DNA from: Methylophaga sp.
GTDB taxonomy: Bacteria > Pseudomonadota > Gammaproteobacteria > Nitrosococcales > Methylophagaceae
Direction of reading: 5' to 3'
Assembly (NCBI GenBank): GCA_013139345.1
Contig: WTAY01000211.1
Location: forward strand, 1 to 10,668
Length of the DNA: 10,668 nucleotides
In this document: positions 1 to 7,224 of the stretch, in pieces
How positions within the stretch are numbered: position 1 is the first letter of the stretch
Layout: the number at the start of each line of letters is the position of its first letter
Position numbers and translations under genes: made by a program
The notes under the pieces: generated by a model
Databases searched by the model: none
What the model saw: only the letters and a program-made list of their open reading frames with translations
Told to the model about the DNA's origin: nothing

Positions 1-769
1 CTAGTGAGCCGGCTCTTTTTGCAAAAGATGGAGGGGCTGATACGGTCTTATTTGTATTAACCTTGGCAGGTTTACTAAGAGAGTCAAAGAGTGAATGCAA
101 TGATTTTTCTTGCTCGCGTAAAAATGCTAAACGAGAGTCTTGGTCGGTAATTTTTGCATCTAATAGCTTTAATGTTGCTTGACGTTGCTGTGTTTTCTTT
201 TGTAGCGCTTGCTGTTGTGTTGTTTGTTTGGCATAGCGTTCTTGCTGTGCTTTTTGTGCGGTAAAGACTATTTTCTGATCCGCCGTTAAGTTATTAAGTG
301 TATTGCTAATCGTGGCTAACTGTTGCTGTCTAGCTTGATGAAAATAATGAAAGTAAGCTGTATTACGTGAGAGCGTTGCAGGATCGTTTTGATTTAATAA
401 AATTTTAAGGAAGCTGGGTTGACCGTGAATATAAGAAGAGCGAATTTGTTGGTTGAGCGCATTTAATTGTTTGGCATGAGATGAGTGTTGCTGTTGTAAC
501 TGCTGCTCAAGCCGTTTTAATTCGACGTTTTGTTGCTTAATTTCTTGTTCAAGTTTTAATAGGGTTTTATTGAGCTTAGAAACTGCACGACTTTGTTGTT
601 TGAGCTGTTTAAATAATTCTACTTTTGATGTTTTATTTTTATTTACATCTTGGTTTAAGGACTGGATCTCAGTTTTAACATCTTCTAATTGCTGTTGTGA
701 ATCTTCTTTAGCAAAAAGAGTAACACCGTGTGTTAACACTATTAGGGTAAATATTAAGCGAGACAACAC
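1..769 (-). CDS. envC: Murein hydrolase activator EnvC, N-terminal part (cut by left window edge)
   Basis: The minus-strand reading frame stays open from 769 to the window edge (256 codons visible), so the C-terminus is outside. In-frame TAA lies shortly upstream, leaving GTG at 769-767 (or TTG just after it) as the start; there is no ATG. The product opens with a signal peptide-like stretch (residues 1-20, hydrophobic, ending LFA before KEDS), then a long Gln/Lys/Glu-rich coiled coil (about 23-200) with the segment QIRSSYIHGQPSFLKILLNQ in the middle, as in EnvC. Known for the family: a periplasmic protein whose C-terminal degenerate LytM domain activates the amidases AmiA/AmiB at the septum, recruited by FtsEX. 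The LytM domain is not visible here, so the call rests on the coiled coil, the signal peptide and the position 13 bases downstream of gpmI, the order seen in E. coli. A strand-mate of gpmI, it is probably co-transcribed with it. Confidence 0.85.
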   Translation of the reverse strand, partial: MLSRLIFTLIVLTHGVTLFAKEDSQQQLEDVKTEIQSLNQDVNKNKTSKVELFKQLKQQSRAVSKLNKTLLKLEQEIKQQNVELKRLEQQLQQQHSSHAKQLNALNQQIRSSYIHGQPSFLKILLNQNDPATLSRNTAYFHYFHQARQQQLATISNTLNNLTADQKIVFTAQKAQQERYAKQTTQQQALQKKTQQRQATLKLLDAKITDQDSRLAFLREQEKSLHSLFDSLSKPAKVNTNKTVSAPPSFAKRAGSL

Positions 770-782
770 AGTCGATGAGAAC

Positions 783-2318
783 CTATTTTACTGAAACGAG
801 TAGGTGTTTGCTCATTTCAGCCGGAATAGGTAAATCCATCAGTGACAGCATTGTTGGTGCTATATCTGCTAGTGTACCTTGGTCGATACATTCCGCTTCA
901 CGACCTGCAAAAATTAATGGAACTGGGTTGCTTGTATGCGCTGTATGCGGCTGGCCGGTTTTTTCATCTGACATAAGTTCAGCATTACCATGATCAGCGG
1001 TGACAATCATTTCACCACCTGACTCTTTAAGGGCTGACCAAATTCGTCCTAAGCAATTATCAAGGGCCTCAACGGCTTTAACGGCCGCGTCATAGTTGCC
1101 AGTATGTCCAACCATATCGGCATTAGCAAAGTTACAGATAATGACATCATATTTATTGCTATGGATGGCTTTAACGAACTGATCGGCAACTTCAGCTGCA
1201 TTCATTGCGGGCTGTTGATCATAGGTCGTTATTTTAGGAGAAGGAATGAGAATGCGATCTTCTCCTTCAAAAGGCTCATCTCGACCACCATTAAAGAAAA
1301 AAGTCACATGGGCATATTTTTCTGTTTCAGCGATGCGTAATTGAGTTAGACCTAATGATGAAACATAAGCACCCAGCACGTTATTGAGCTTTTCTGATGG
1401 GAAGGCAACAGGTGACGTAAACTCTTTTTTGTACTCTGTCAGCGTGACAAATTCTGATAGCGTGATATTTCGTTGTCGTTCAAAGCTATCAAAGTCAGGT
1501 TCAATAAAGCTTTTGGTTAATTCTCGGGCACGGTCAGATCTAAAGTTCATAAAGACGATGGCATCGCCCTCTTCTACTTTTATCGTCTTGTTACCAATCG
1601 TTGTTGCTTTGACAAACTCATCTGTTTCTTCACGTGCGTAGGCCATTTCTAGTGCTGTATTTGCATCTACAGCCTGAAACTCCCCTTCCCCTTCAGCAAT
1701 AAGCTGATACGCTTTTTCTACACGGTTCCAACGTTGATCACGATCAAGTGCATAGAATCGACCAATGAGAGAGGCAAACTGACCACCGCCAAGCTGCTCA
1801 AATTTTTCTTCCATCGCTTCAATAGAGGCTTGAGCACTTTTGGGTGGGGTATCTCGACCGTCAAGAAAGGCGTGAACATAGACCTTTTTTACGCCGCGAG
1901 AAATAGCGAGTTCAACCATGGCATGGATATGTTGTTCATGGCTGTGTACGCCACCAGGCGATAGCAGGCCTAGAATATGAACGGCCTTATCATTGTCTAG
2001 CGCTTTATCGACTGCATCGGTTAATGTGCGGTTGCTAAAAAAAGAACCCGTACGGATTGCGCGGCTAACACGGGTAAATTCTTGGTAGACAACACGGCCA
2101 GCGCCCATATTAAGGTGACCTACTTCTGAGTTGCCCATTTGATTACCGGGTAAGCCGACACCTGCGCCAGATGCGCTAATTAATGTGTGTGGATAGTCTT
2201 GCCATAAATGATCCCAGACAGGTGTTTTTGCCGCATGAATTGCGTTGTATTTTGGATCTTCACTGTAACCCCAGCCATCTAATATAATCAGGGCAAGTGG
2301 GCGGTGAGGGTGGCTCAT
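783..2318 (-). CDS. gpmI: 2,3-bisphosphoglycerate-independent phosphoglycerate mutase
   Basis: This 511-residue enzyme interconverts 3- and 2-phosphoglycerate in glycolysis/gluconeogenesis in the cytoplasm, using two Mn ions and a phosphoserine intermediate. Length is normal for the family. Visible hallmarks: LDGWG near residues 13-17 (metal Asp14), MGNSEVGHLNMGAGR around 61-75 with the nucleophile Ser64, GGVHSHEQHIHA and HAFLDGRDTPP in the phosphotransfer domain, then NFANADMVGHTG and TADHGNAE supplying the second metal site in the C-terminal alkaline-phosphatase-like part. The ATG at 2318 is preceded by a good Shine-Dalgarno (AGAAGGA, about 7 bases away). It is divergent from the ArsR gene, with the promoter region between, and envC follows 13 bases after its TAG stop, so the two are probably one unit. 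No catalytic residue appears missing. Confidence 0.97.
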   Translation of the reverse strand: MSHPHRPLALIILDGWGYSEDPKYNAIHAAKTPVWDHLWQDYPHTLISASGAGVGLPGNQMGNSEVGHLNMGAGRVVYQEFTRVSRAIRTGSFFSNRTLTDAVDKALDNDKAVHILGLLSPGGVHSHEQHIHAMVELAISRGVKKVYVHAFLDGRDTPPKSAQASIEAMEEKFEQLGGGQFASLIGRFYALDRDQRWNRVEKAYQLIAEGEGEFQAVDANTALEMAYAREETDEFVKATTIGNKTIKVEEGDAIVFMNFRSDRARELTKSFIEPDFDSFERQRNITLSEFVTLTEYKKEFTSPVAFPSEKLNNVLGAYVSSLGLTQLRIAETEKYAHVTFFFNGGRDEPFEGEDRILIPSPKITTYDQQPAMNAAEVADQFVKAIHSNKYDVIICNFANADMVGHTGNYDAAVKAVEALDNCLGRIWSALKESGGEMIVTADHGNAELMSDEKTGQPHTAHTSNPVPLIFAGREAECIDQGTLADIAPTMLSLMDLPIPAEMSKHLLVSVK

Positions 2319-2475
2319 GCAATCATCCTTCTATCTTGACGGGTCATTTATAAGTAAGAGAAAACACTCTGTTTGATGAGGCCTTCTAGTTAAATACATG
2401 CAAATCATTGAAAATGCCGTGTATTATATGGGCTTTTGTGACTAATTGCAGTCATGTAACTATTTGGTGAGTTTT
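2319..2475. promoter_or_regulatory. Divergent control region between gpmI and the arsR-secB operon
   Basis: This stretch separates two divergent units and must hold both promoters. For the plus side a TATTAT/TTATAT cluster at 2422-2429 could be a -10 box, but the matching -35 (around 2399-2404, TGCAAA) is poor. An imperfect inverted repeat, AATACA at 2393-2398 and TGTATT at 2420-2425, with TCATTGA near its centre (2405-2411), overlaps that promoter and is a candidate operator for the adjacent ArsR-family regulator. For the minus side a TATAAA-like box lies near 2347-2352 without a clear -35. All of these are read by eye and none is strong. Confidence 0.35.
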
Positions 2476-2790
2476 GTGGCCAAGGCTGAAAATAATAATC
2501 TTATCTCTCATGATGCTGATATCGAGCGTGCAGCGTTTGCATTAAAAGCAATGTCGCACCCGTTGCGATTGAAGATTTTGTGTGCGGTAGGCGAGAAAGA
2601 ACTTGCTGTTCAAGAGATTGTCGATTGTGTGGGTACTACGCAAAGTAATGTCTCGCAACACTTAGCAAAACTAAGAGATAAAGAAATTCTTTCATCTCGA
2701 CGAGATGCAAATCGTATTTATTATAGTGTCAAAGATGAACGCACATTGCGTTTAGTAGAGATGATGCGCGATGTATTTTGTTCGAATTGA
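2476..2790 (+). CDS. ArsR-family transcriptional regulator, BigR/SqrR/YgaV (persulfide-sensor) type
   Basis: A small winged-helix repressor of 104 residues. The frame could begin at TTG 2446, but GTG 2476 has a GGTGAG Shine-Dalgarno five bases upstream and gives the usual length, so I choose it. Visible: the ALKAMSHPLRLKIL helix (about 22-35), the recognition helix TTQSNVSQHLAKLRD (54-68) and the wing RRDANRIYYSV (75-85). The metal-binding ELCVCDL motif of true ArsR/SmtB metal sensors is absent. Instead Cys36 (KILCAV) and Cys102 (DVFCSN, near the C-terminus) sit 66 residues apart, the spacing I recall for the redox pair of SqrR (Cys41/Cys107) and BigR (Cys42/Cys108), which sense persulfide by forming a tetrasulfide bridge. 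Cys51 is an extra cysteine. It is followed 21 bases later by a rhodanese gene, as E. coli ygaV is by ygaP. Inference: it represses its own operon and is released by sulfane sulfur. Family assignment is firm, the ligand is inferred. Confidence 0.88.
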   Translation: MAKAENNNLISHDADIERAAFALKAMSHPLRLKILCAVGEKELAVQEIVDCVGTTQSNVSQHLAKLRDKEILSSRRDANRIYYSVKDERTLRLVEMMRDVFCSN

Positions 2791-2811
2791 TTGTAGAAAA
2801 TAAGGTTAAAT

Positions 2812-3228
2812 ATGGAAAATGTAGGTGAGTTTGTTGTTAATCATTGGATTTTAGCATCGTCTTTTGTCGTGCTAGCCTATCTAGTGATGTCTGATTCTTT
2901 AAATCGTAAACTATCGGGAATTACTCCGATCGGTACTGCGCAAGCGATTCAGATTGTGAATCAACAGAAAGGACTGTTCCTTGATATTCGTGAGAAGTCT
3001 GAATTTTCTGAAGAACATATTGCTGAGTCAGTTAATGTTCCACTCGCTAAATTAGCAGAGGATTCATCGCTGAAAGATACTTCTCAGCCAATAATTTTGA
3101 TTTGTGCCAGTGGTCAGCGTTCACGAACTGCGGCAAAACAGCTACATAGCAAAGGTTTTTCTGATGTTTATGTATTAAGTGGTGGCTTAAATACTTGGAA
3201 AGAAGCCAAGTTGCCCCTATTTAGTTAG
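2812..3228 (+). CDS. yibN: Membrane-anchored rhodanese-like sulfurtransferase (YibN type)
   Basis: A 138-residue protein with one N-terminal membrane segment (about residues 11-27, hydrophobic, ending at MSDSLNRK) and a single rhodanese domain (about 37-135). The domain shows LDIREKSEFSEEHIAESVNVPL (57-78, the DxR and HI..S.N landmarks) and the active-site loop CASGQR with catalytic Cys98, followed by SRTAAKQL and the GG..TWK end. Rhodaneses carry sulfane sulfur as a cysteine persulfide; the donor and acceptor of YibN are not well established. The domain is expected on the cytoplasmic face. An AAGG Shine-Dalgarno precedes the ATG. yibN-grxC-secB-gpsA is the E. coli gene order; here an ArsR regulator lies directly in front. 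Confidence 0.93.
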   Translation: MENVGEFVVNHWILASSFVVLAYLVMSDSLNRKLSGITPIGTAQAIQIVNQQKGLFLDIREKSEFSEEHIAESVNVPLAKLAEDSSLKDTSQPIILICASGQRSRTAAKQLHSKGFSDVYVLSGGLNTWKEAKLPLFS

Positions 3229-3246
3229 AGACAAAGTAATAATCTA

Positions 3247-3504
3247 ATGGCTAAAGTTGAAATATATTCATCTGCAATATGTCCGTATTGCGTGATGGCT
3301 AAGAAATTATTGGATCGTAAAGGCGTTGATTATAATGAGATTCGCGTTGATTTAGATCCTAGTAAGCGGCAAGAAATGATGAAAAAAAGTCGGCAACGGA
3401 CAGTGCCGCAAATATTTATAAATAATGAGGCCATTGGTGGTTACACCGATTTAGTGGCTATTAATCAATCTAAACGACTGGACAACCTGTTGGCTCAGTC
3501 TTAA
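3247..3504 (+). CDS. grxC: Glutaredoxin 3
   Basis: An 85-residue dithiol glutaredoxin that uses glutathione to reduce protein disulfides and glutathionylated proteins in the cytoplasm. The CPYC active site is at residues 12-15, the TVPQIFIN segment with the cis-proline (Pro54) follows at 52-59, and the glutathione-binding turn reads GGYTD at 64-68, where many relatives have GGCDD or GGSDD. Length matches E. coli Grx3 (about 83). It lies 18 bases after the rhodanese and 23 before secB on the same strand. Its Shine-Dalgarno is weak (GAGA some 15 bases upstream), which suggests modest or coupled translation. Confidence 0.96.
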   Translation: MAKVEIYSSAICPYCVMAKKLLDRKGVDYNEIRVDLDPSKRQEMMKKSRQRTVPQIFINNEAIGGYTDLVAINQSKRLDNLLAQS

Positions 3505-3527
3505 TTATTAAGCTTTAAGGAAATATC

Positions 3528-4001
3528 ATGGCAGAAGAAAACGCAGCACAAGAAGAGCAACAAGCACGATTTGTTATCCAAAAGATTTACACAAAAGATA
3601 TTTCTTTTGAAACTCCTAACTCGCCTGAGATCTTCCGTGAAGAGTGGAAGCCGGAAATTGATTTACAATTAGGTAATGAATACAAGCGTATTGATGAAGA
3701 TAATCATGAAATCACATTAACAGTAACTGTTACAGCAAAAGTGGGCGACAAAATTGCTTTCTTGGCTGAAGTGAAACAAGCAGGTATTTTCTCTTTAACA
3801 GGTTACAGTGATCAAGAAATGGGTCCATTAGTAGGTAGTTACTGCCCTAATACTGTATTCCCATTTGCACGTGAAGTGATTTCAGATGTTGTTATTAAAG
3901 GTGGTTTCCCACAATTAGTACTTTCGCCTGTTAACTTTGATGCCTTGTACATGAATCAAATTGAACAAGCTAAGCAACAAGCAGCAGCAAAAGCACACTA
4001 A
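3528..4001 (+). CDS. secB: Protein-export chaperone SecB
   Basis: A 157-residue cytoplasmic chaperone which, as a tetramer, keeps preproteins unfolded and hands them to SecA. The sequence follows SecB along its full length: FVIQKIYTKDISFETPNSP (15-33), EWKPEIDLQL (40-49), HEITLTVTVTAKV (64-76), the helix-rich GYCPN-like segment GSYCPNTVFPFAREVISD (about 103-120), and GGFPQLVLSPVNFDALY (125-141). The tail is Gln/Ala-rich (QAKQQAAAKAH) and ends in basic residues. The AAGGAAATATC-ATG ribosome site is the best in the operon, in keeping with an abundant protein. gpsA begins 14 bases after the stop. Confidence 0.97.
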   Translation: MAEENAAQEEQQARFVIQKIYTKDISFETPNSPEIFREEWKPEIDLQLGNEYKRIDEDNHEITLTVTVTAKVGDKIAFLAEVKQAGIFSLTGYSDQEMGPLVGSYCPNTVFPFAREVISDVVIKGGFPQLVLSPVNFDALYMNQIEQAKQQAAAKAH

Positions 4002-4015
4002 TCGGTAGTTGAGTC

Positions 4016-5059
4016 TTGTCAGATAATAACGAACAGCTATTTCCCACTCTTGTCATTGGTGCAGGAGCGTGGGGAACAGCGTTAGCTATTGCAATTGCTA
4101 GAAATGGCAATGAAGTCTTGTTGTGGGGGCGGGATGATAAACATCTAGCCGCCATGCAAGATACGCATAGCAATGAACGTTATTTACCAGGATTAATATT
4201 TCCTGAAAGCTTAAAGGTCACACCGAATTTAGAACAGGCATTAGCGGTTGCTAAACATGTGCTTATTTCTGTACCCAGCATTGCCTTTTCCGGCATGTTG
4301 GAGCAGATCAAACCGTTGATTCCCACTGGAACACCGCTTAGTTGGGCGACAAAAGGGCTGACACCTGAAACAGGTCGTTTTTTATATGAAACAGCCGCTG
4401 ATATTTTAGGTGATTCACATGCATTAGCAGTGATTTCTGGGCCGTCCTTTGCTGCTGAAGTGGCAAAAGACTTACCAACAGCGGTGACATCAGCATCATT
4501 AGATGATGATTTTAATCAAGCATTAGCGTTGGCAATGCATAGTCCTACATTACGTGTGTATACAACACATGATGTATTGGGTGTGCAGATTGGGGGGACG
4601 GTTAAGAATGTACTCGCAATTAGTGCCGGAATTGCCGATGGATTAGGCTTTGGAGCGAATGCTCGTGCGGCATTGATTACCCGAGGTATGGCAGAAATAT
4701 TACGACTATCTGCAAGCCTAGGGGCAGAAACAGAAACCATGTTTGGTTTATCTGGGATCGGTGATTTAATACTGACATGTACGGATGATCAAAGTAGAAA
4801 CCGTCAGCTTGGCCTAGCAATTGGTCGAGGTTTAACCGTAGAGCAAGCTGTAGCTGAAGTAGGGAAAACAGTTGAAGGTATGCATGCTGCTCGTGAAGTC
4901 TTACTGCGAGCTCAACAAGCGGGTGTCGAAATGCCAATAGTTGAGCAAGTCTGCAAAATTCTATTTGAAGGCTATGACCCACGAGAATCGGTGCAGGCAT
5001 TGCTTTGTAGGGAACAAAAGGCAGAAGCCAACGTTCCTACAGTAACAGCGAATAATTAA
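4016..5059 (+). CDS. gpsA: Glycerol-3-phosphate dehydrogenase [NAD(P)+]
   Basis: A 347-residue cytoplasmic enzyme that reduces dihydroxyacetone phosphate to sn-glycerol 3-phosphate, the backbone of phospholipids. The Rossmann motif GAGAWG is at 15-20, ATKGL at 111-115 (Lys113), SGPSFAAEVA at 141-150, and the catalytic lysine in GGTVKNVLAISAG is Lys197. NARAALITRGMAE and GLSGIGDLILTC mark the C-terminal helical domain. The start is TTG at 4016: an in-frame TGA sits at 4010-4012 and no ATG or GTG occurs before the nucleotide-binding motif. The upstream Shine-Dalgarno (GGTAG) is poor, so the gene is probably translated partly by coupling to secB. The tail beyond about residue 330 is short and variable. 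plsY, which uses the downstream acyl transfer step, is about 3.8 kb away. Confidence 0.96.
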   Translation: MSDNNEQLFPTLVIGAGAWGTALAIAIARNGNEVLLWGRDDKHLAAMQDTHSNERYLPGLIFPESLKVTPNLEQALAVAKHVLISVPSIAFSGMLEQIKPLIPTGTPLSWATKGLTPETGRFLYETAADILGDSHALAVISGPSFAAEVAKDLPTAVTSASLDDDFNQALALAMHSPTLRVYTTHDVLGVQIGGTVKNVLAISAGIADGLGFGANARAALITRGMAEILRLSASLGAETETMFGLSGIGDLILTCTDDQSRNRQLGLAIGRGLTVEQAVAEVGKTVEGMHAAREVLLRAQQAGVEMPIVEQVCKILFEGYDPRESVQALLCREQKAEANVPTVTANN

Positions 5060-5071
5060 AGAGGAAATTTT

Positions 5072-5968
5072 ATGCGTAAGATCGTTAAGTTAGGCAGTGT
5101 TATTGCTGTTAGCGTGATGTTGGCTGGTGGACTAACGGCCTGTGGTGGCGGTGGAATGTTTACACGCGATAAGGCTAAGACTGATGCAGAGATTGTATTA
5201 GGGCAAGAAGGCCGAACATTATGGGAATCAGGTCTACAGTATGCAAAAATTGTTGATCATGATGTTGCTGGCATTACGAATGATCATCCACTTGCTATAA
5301 GTAGCGATGAACTTCGAACGGTATTGAGCTCTCTTTATATTACTCAAAAAAGTTTTATTTCAAAAAACAAAGAGCTTCCATTATTCTCTCGCGCTGAACT
5401 ACAGACGCTGAGTGTGGCTATTGCTAATGGTTTGTCTCAGGCAGATTCTAGTGAAGATATTAACTTTGTTAGTATTGGCTCACATAAAGGGGTTATCGCT
5501 AAAGAGCGTAAAACAATTACTGGCCGTGTATTCATGAGTGAAGGGCGTTTAAACATTGTGTTTGGCCTTGTTCATGAGCTATTTAGAGAAAAAGATATTG
5601 CAACAGGTCAAGAAATTGATCGTCGAATTCATCCTCTTTCACCAGGTACTCGTAAATCTGAAGCGAGAATGCCAATAAGAGTTGCGCTTGATTCTGGACA
5701 ATCTTTTTATCTTGATCCTGAAACAGGTAAAGAGCGTGCTGATTGGTTAGTTATTGATATTGCAACTGTGTTAGCAGAAGCTAAAAAGCGTAAAACGGGT
5801 GATACCAGCTCAGTAACACCAGAATTATTAGAAGATATCGCACAAAGTAAGCAAGATGCCGGCAACTTACGTGAAGATGTGGGTGGTATTAAAGAAATAT
5901 TGTTTGAAATGAGCGATGAAATTGAACGTTTAAAACAACAAATTGAAGAGTTAAAAGCAAAGCCTTAA
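5072..5968 (+). CDS. Uncharacterised outer-membrane-type lipoprotein with C-terminal coiled coil
   Basis: I do not recognise this 298-residue family. The N-terminus is a clear type II signal: MRKIVK, a hydrophobic core, then the lipobox LTAC with Cys24, followed by GGGG; no Asp at +2, so outer-membrane sorting by Lol is expected. Residues about 35-235 form a soluble domain of mixed helix and strand, with recognisable blocks TVLSSLYITQKSF (83-95), SRAELQTLSVAIANGLSQA (106-124), TITGRVFMSEGRLNIVFGLVHELF (148-171), RRIHPLSPGTR (184-194) and LDPETGKERADWLVIDIA (214-231). Residues 252-296 are a heptad-rich coiled coil (KEILFEMSDEIERLKQQIEELK), suggesting oligomerisation or a partner. The gene lies 12 bases after gpsA behind an AGAGGA ribosome site and ends the operon before a strong terminator. 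Existence and lipidation are well supported; function is unknown. Confidence 0.85.
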   Translation: MRKIVKLGSVIAVSVMLAGGLTACGGGGMFTRDKAKTDAEIVLGQEGRTLWESGLQYAKIVDHDVAGITNDHPLAISSDELRTVLSSLYITQKSFISKNKELPLFSRAELQTLSVAIANGLSQADSSEDINFVSIGSHKGVIAKERKTITGRVFMSEGRLNIVFGLVHELFREKDIATGQEIDRRIHPLSPGTRKSEARMPIRVALDSGQSFYLDPETGKERADWLVIDIATVLAEAKKRKTGDTSSVTPELLEDIAQSKQDAGNLREDVGGIKEILFEMSDEIERLKQQIEELKAKP

Positions 5969-5998
5969 GGCATTAATATTAACGATTTGGTTAAAATG

Positions 5999-6021
5999 AA
6001 AAGGAGCTTCGGCTCCTTTTT
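5999..6021. terminator. Strong Rho-independent terminator with UUCG tetraloop, likely bidirectional
   Basis: A perfect 9-bp stem (AAAAGGAGC / GCTCCTTTT, 5999-6007 with 6012-6020) closes the loop TTCG; the C(UUCG)G tetraloop is among the most stable known. A T run (6017-6021) follows on the plus strand, and TTTTCATTTTAA follows on the minus strand. It therefore ends the arsR-to-lipoprotein operon, 30 bases after the lipoprotein stop, and probably also the convergent methyltransferase transcript, whose stop is at 6030. Confidence 0.93.
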
Positions 6022-6029
6022 ATTGCGAG

Positions 6030-7202
6030 TCATAAGCTATAACGTCGATCACCCAGCTTGCAACGAGGTAATAGTTGTTCAAGGTTTTTAGATAAAGTTA
6101 ATACTTTAAAGTTTTCGCCCATTTCTGATGGCAGGGTGAGTTGCTTAATTTCTGACGCATAGTGAAAGTGGCTCAGTTCGTTGGCATTGTCACCCGTGGG
6201 AGCAAGTTCTGTAATCCCCCCAGCCAATAAAAAATCAGCTTGAGATTGGAAACCTTCAACATCAAGTTCATTATCTATTGCTGTTTGAGCTAATGCGGTG
6301 AAGTTTACATGGGCGGTAATATCTTGAATGCCTTGTAGGATAAGCGGGTTGTCGTGGCCTTGGTGCTGGTAATAGCACATGAGGGTACCCTTATCGCGTT
6401 GTGGGTGATAATAGCTCGCTTGAGGATGACCATAGTCAATGATGAAAATAGCACCTTGCTCTAGGCTGTCGGCAAGGCTAGCGAGCCAAGCCTCGGCGGC
6501 TAAGTTAACTTCAGTTGTGTAACTGATATCACCGATTAACTTTTGGATATCGTCAGTATGGGATGAGAGATATGGCTGAGATAGCTCACCTTCGCACCAC
6601 TGTAATTCTGAATTAATGGTTTCAATATAACGTTCAGTGACTTGCCCTTGATTAAACGTCAGGCAATGAACAGGCATGGCATCACACACTTCATTAGCGA
6701 GAATAACGCCGATAAAGTTTTCAGGTAGTGAGTCAAGCCAGACGACACGATCTAAAATATCTGGAATTTCTGAACGTATTGATTCTTCTTGCCTATATCG
6801 TAAGTCAGCGCTTGCTTCAATAATGTAGTAATGATCTGGCAAGCTGGATTGGCTTTGCAATTCAGTCAAAATATCAATGGCCATTTTTCCGCTACCAGCG
6901 CCAAACTCTAAGATATTGGACTGCTTTGTTTGTTCAAAAACAGCGTTAATATGTTGAGCCAATGTGCGTGAAAAAAGTGATGATATTTCTGGCGCAGTGG
7001 TGAAGTCACCTTGCTTGCCGATCTTATGACTACCGGCACTGTAATAACCTAGGCCGGGAGAGAAAAGGCAATACTGCATATAGTCAGAAAAACTTATTTT
7101 ACCTCCAGATTCGACGATCTTTTGTTTAATAAGTGTTAATAATTGTTCACTATGTTGTTGCGCTATTGGGTCTGGAACAGGTAATTTATCAGCCATAGTC
7201 AT
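6030..7202 (-). CDS. SAM-dependent methyltransferase, MidA/NDUFAF7 family (COG1565)
   Basis: A 390-residue cytoplasmic protein. The family signature is plain: ISFSDYMQYCLFSPGLGYYS (36-55), IGKQGDFTTAPEISSLF (61-77), the SAM-binding LEFGAGSGKMAIDIL (98-112), YIIEASADLRYRQ, and ANEVCDAMPVHC downstream. The mitochondrial relative NDUFAF7 dimethylates an arginine of the complex I subunit NDUFS2; the role of the bacterial proteins is not settled. Two start codons are possible, ATG at 7202 and ATG at 7196, with a GAAG stretch shortly upstream that does not decide between them. The gene stands alone on its strand, divergent from folM with 22 bases between the starts, and ends against the bidirectional terminator at 5999-6021. 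Confidence 0.9.
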   Translation of the reverse strand: MTMADKLPVPDPIAQQHSEQLLTLIKQKIVESGGKISFSDYMQYCLFSPGLGYYSAGSHKIGKQGDFTTAPEISSLFSRTLAQHINAVFEQTKQSNILEFGAGSGKMAIDILTELQSQSSLPDHYYIIEASADLRYRQEESIRSEIPDILDRVVWLDSLPENFIGVILANEVCDAMPVHCLTFNQGQVTERYIETINSELQWCEGELSQPYLSSHTDDIQKLIGDISYTTEVNLAAEAWLASLADSLEQGAIFIIDYGHPQASYYHPQRDKGTLMCYYQHQGHDNPLILQGIQDITAHVNFTALAQTAIDNELDVEGFQSQADFLLAGGITELAPTGDNANELSHFHYASEIKQLTLPSEMGENFKVLTLSKNLEQLLPRCKLGDRRYSL

Positions 7203-7224
7203 CGTTCTTCAAGGATATTATTGG

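Noticed and set aside
241..560. Repetitive TTGCTGTTG-like triplets suggesting a tandem repeat
   Set aside because: These are Gln codons (CAA/CAG on the minus strand) of the EnvC coiled coil without a fixed repeat period.
570..993. Plus-strand open frames over the envC start and gpmI end (570-794, 775-993)
   Set aside because: They run antisense to envC and gpmI, are low-complexity or featureless, and overlap each other.
1104..1964. Plus-strand open frames opposite gpmI (1104-1340, 1384-1641, 1734-1964)
   Set aside because: They lie wholly inside the well-supported gpmI gene on the other strand, have no ribosome sites or recognisable domains, and are expected shadows.
2446..2475. TTG start adding ten residues to the ArsR regulator
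   Set aside because: The extension has no ribosome site and overlaps the promoter region; GTG 2476 has a well-spaced GGTGAG.
3970..5000. Minus-strand open frames opposite secB/gpsA (3970-4173, 4516-4740, 4677-5000)
   Set aside because: They are fully antisense to gpsA coding sequence with intact motifs and have no domain of their own.
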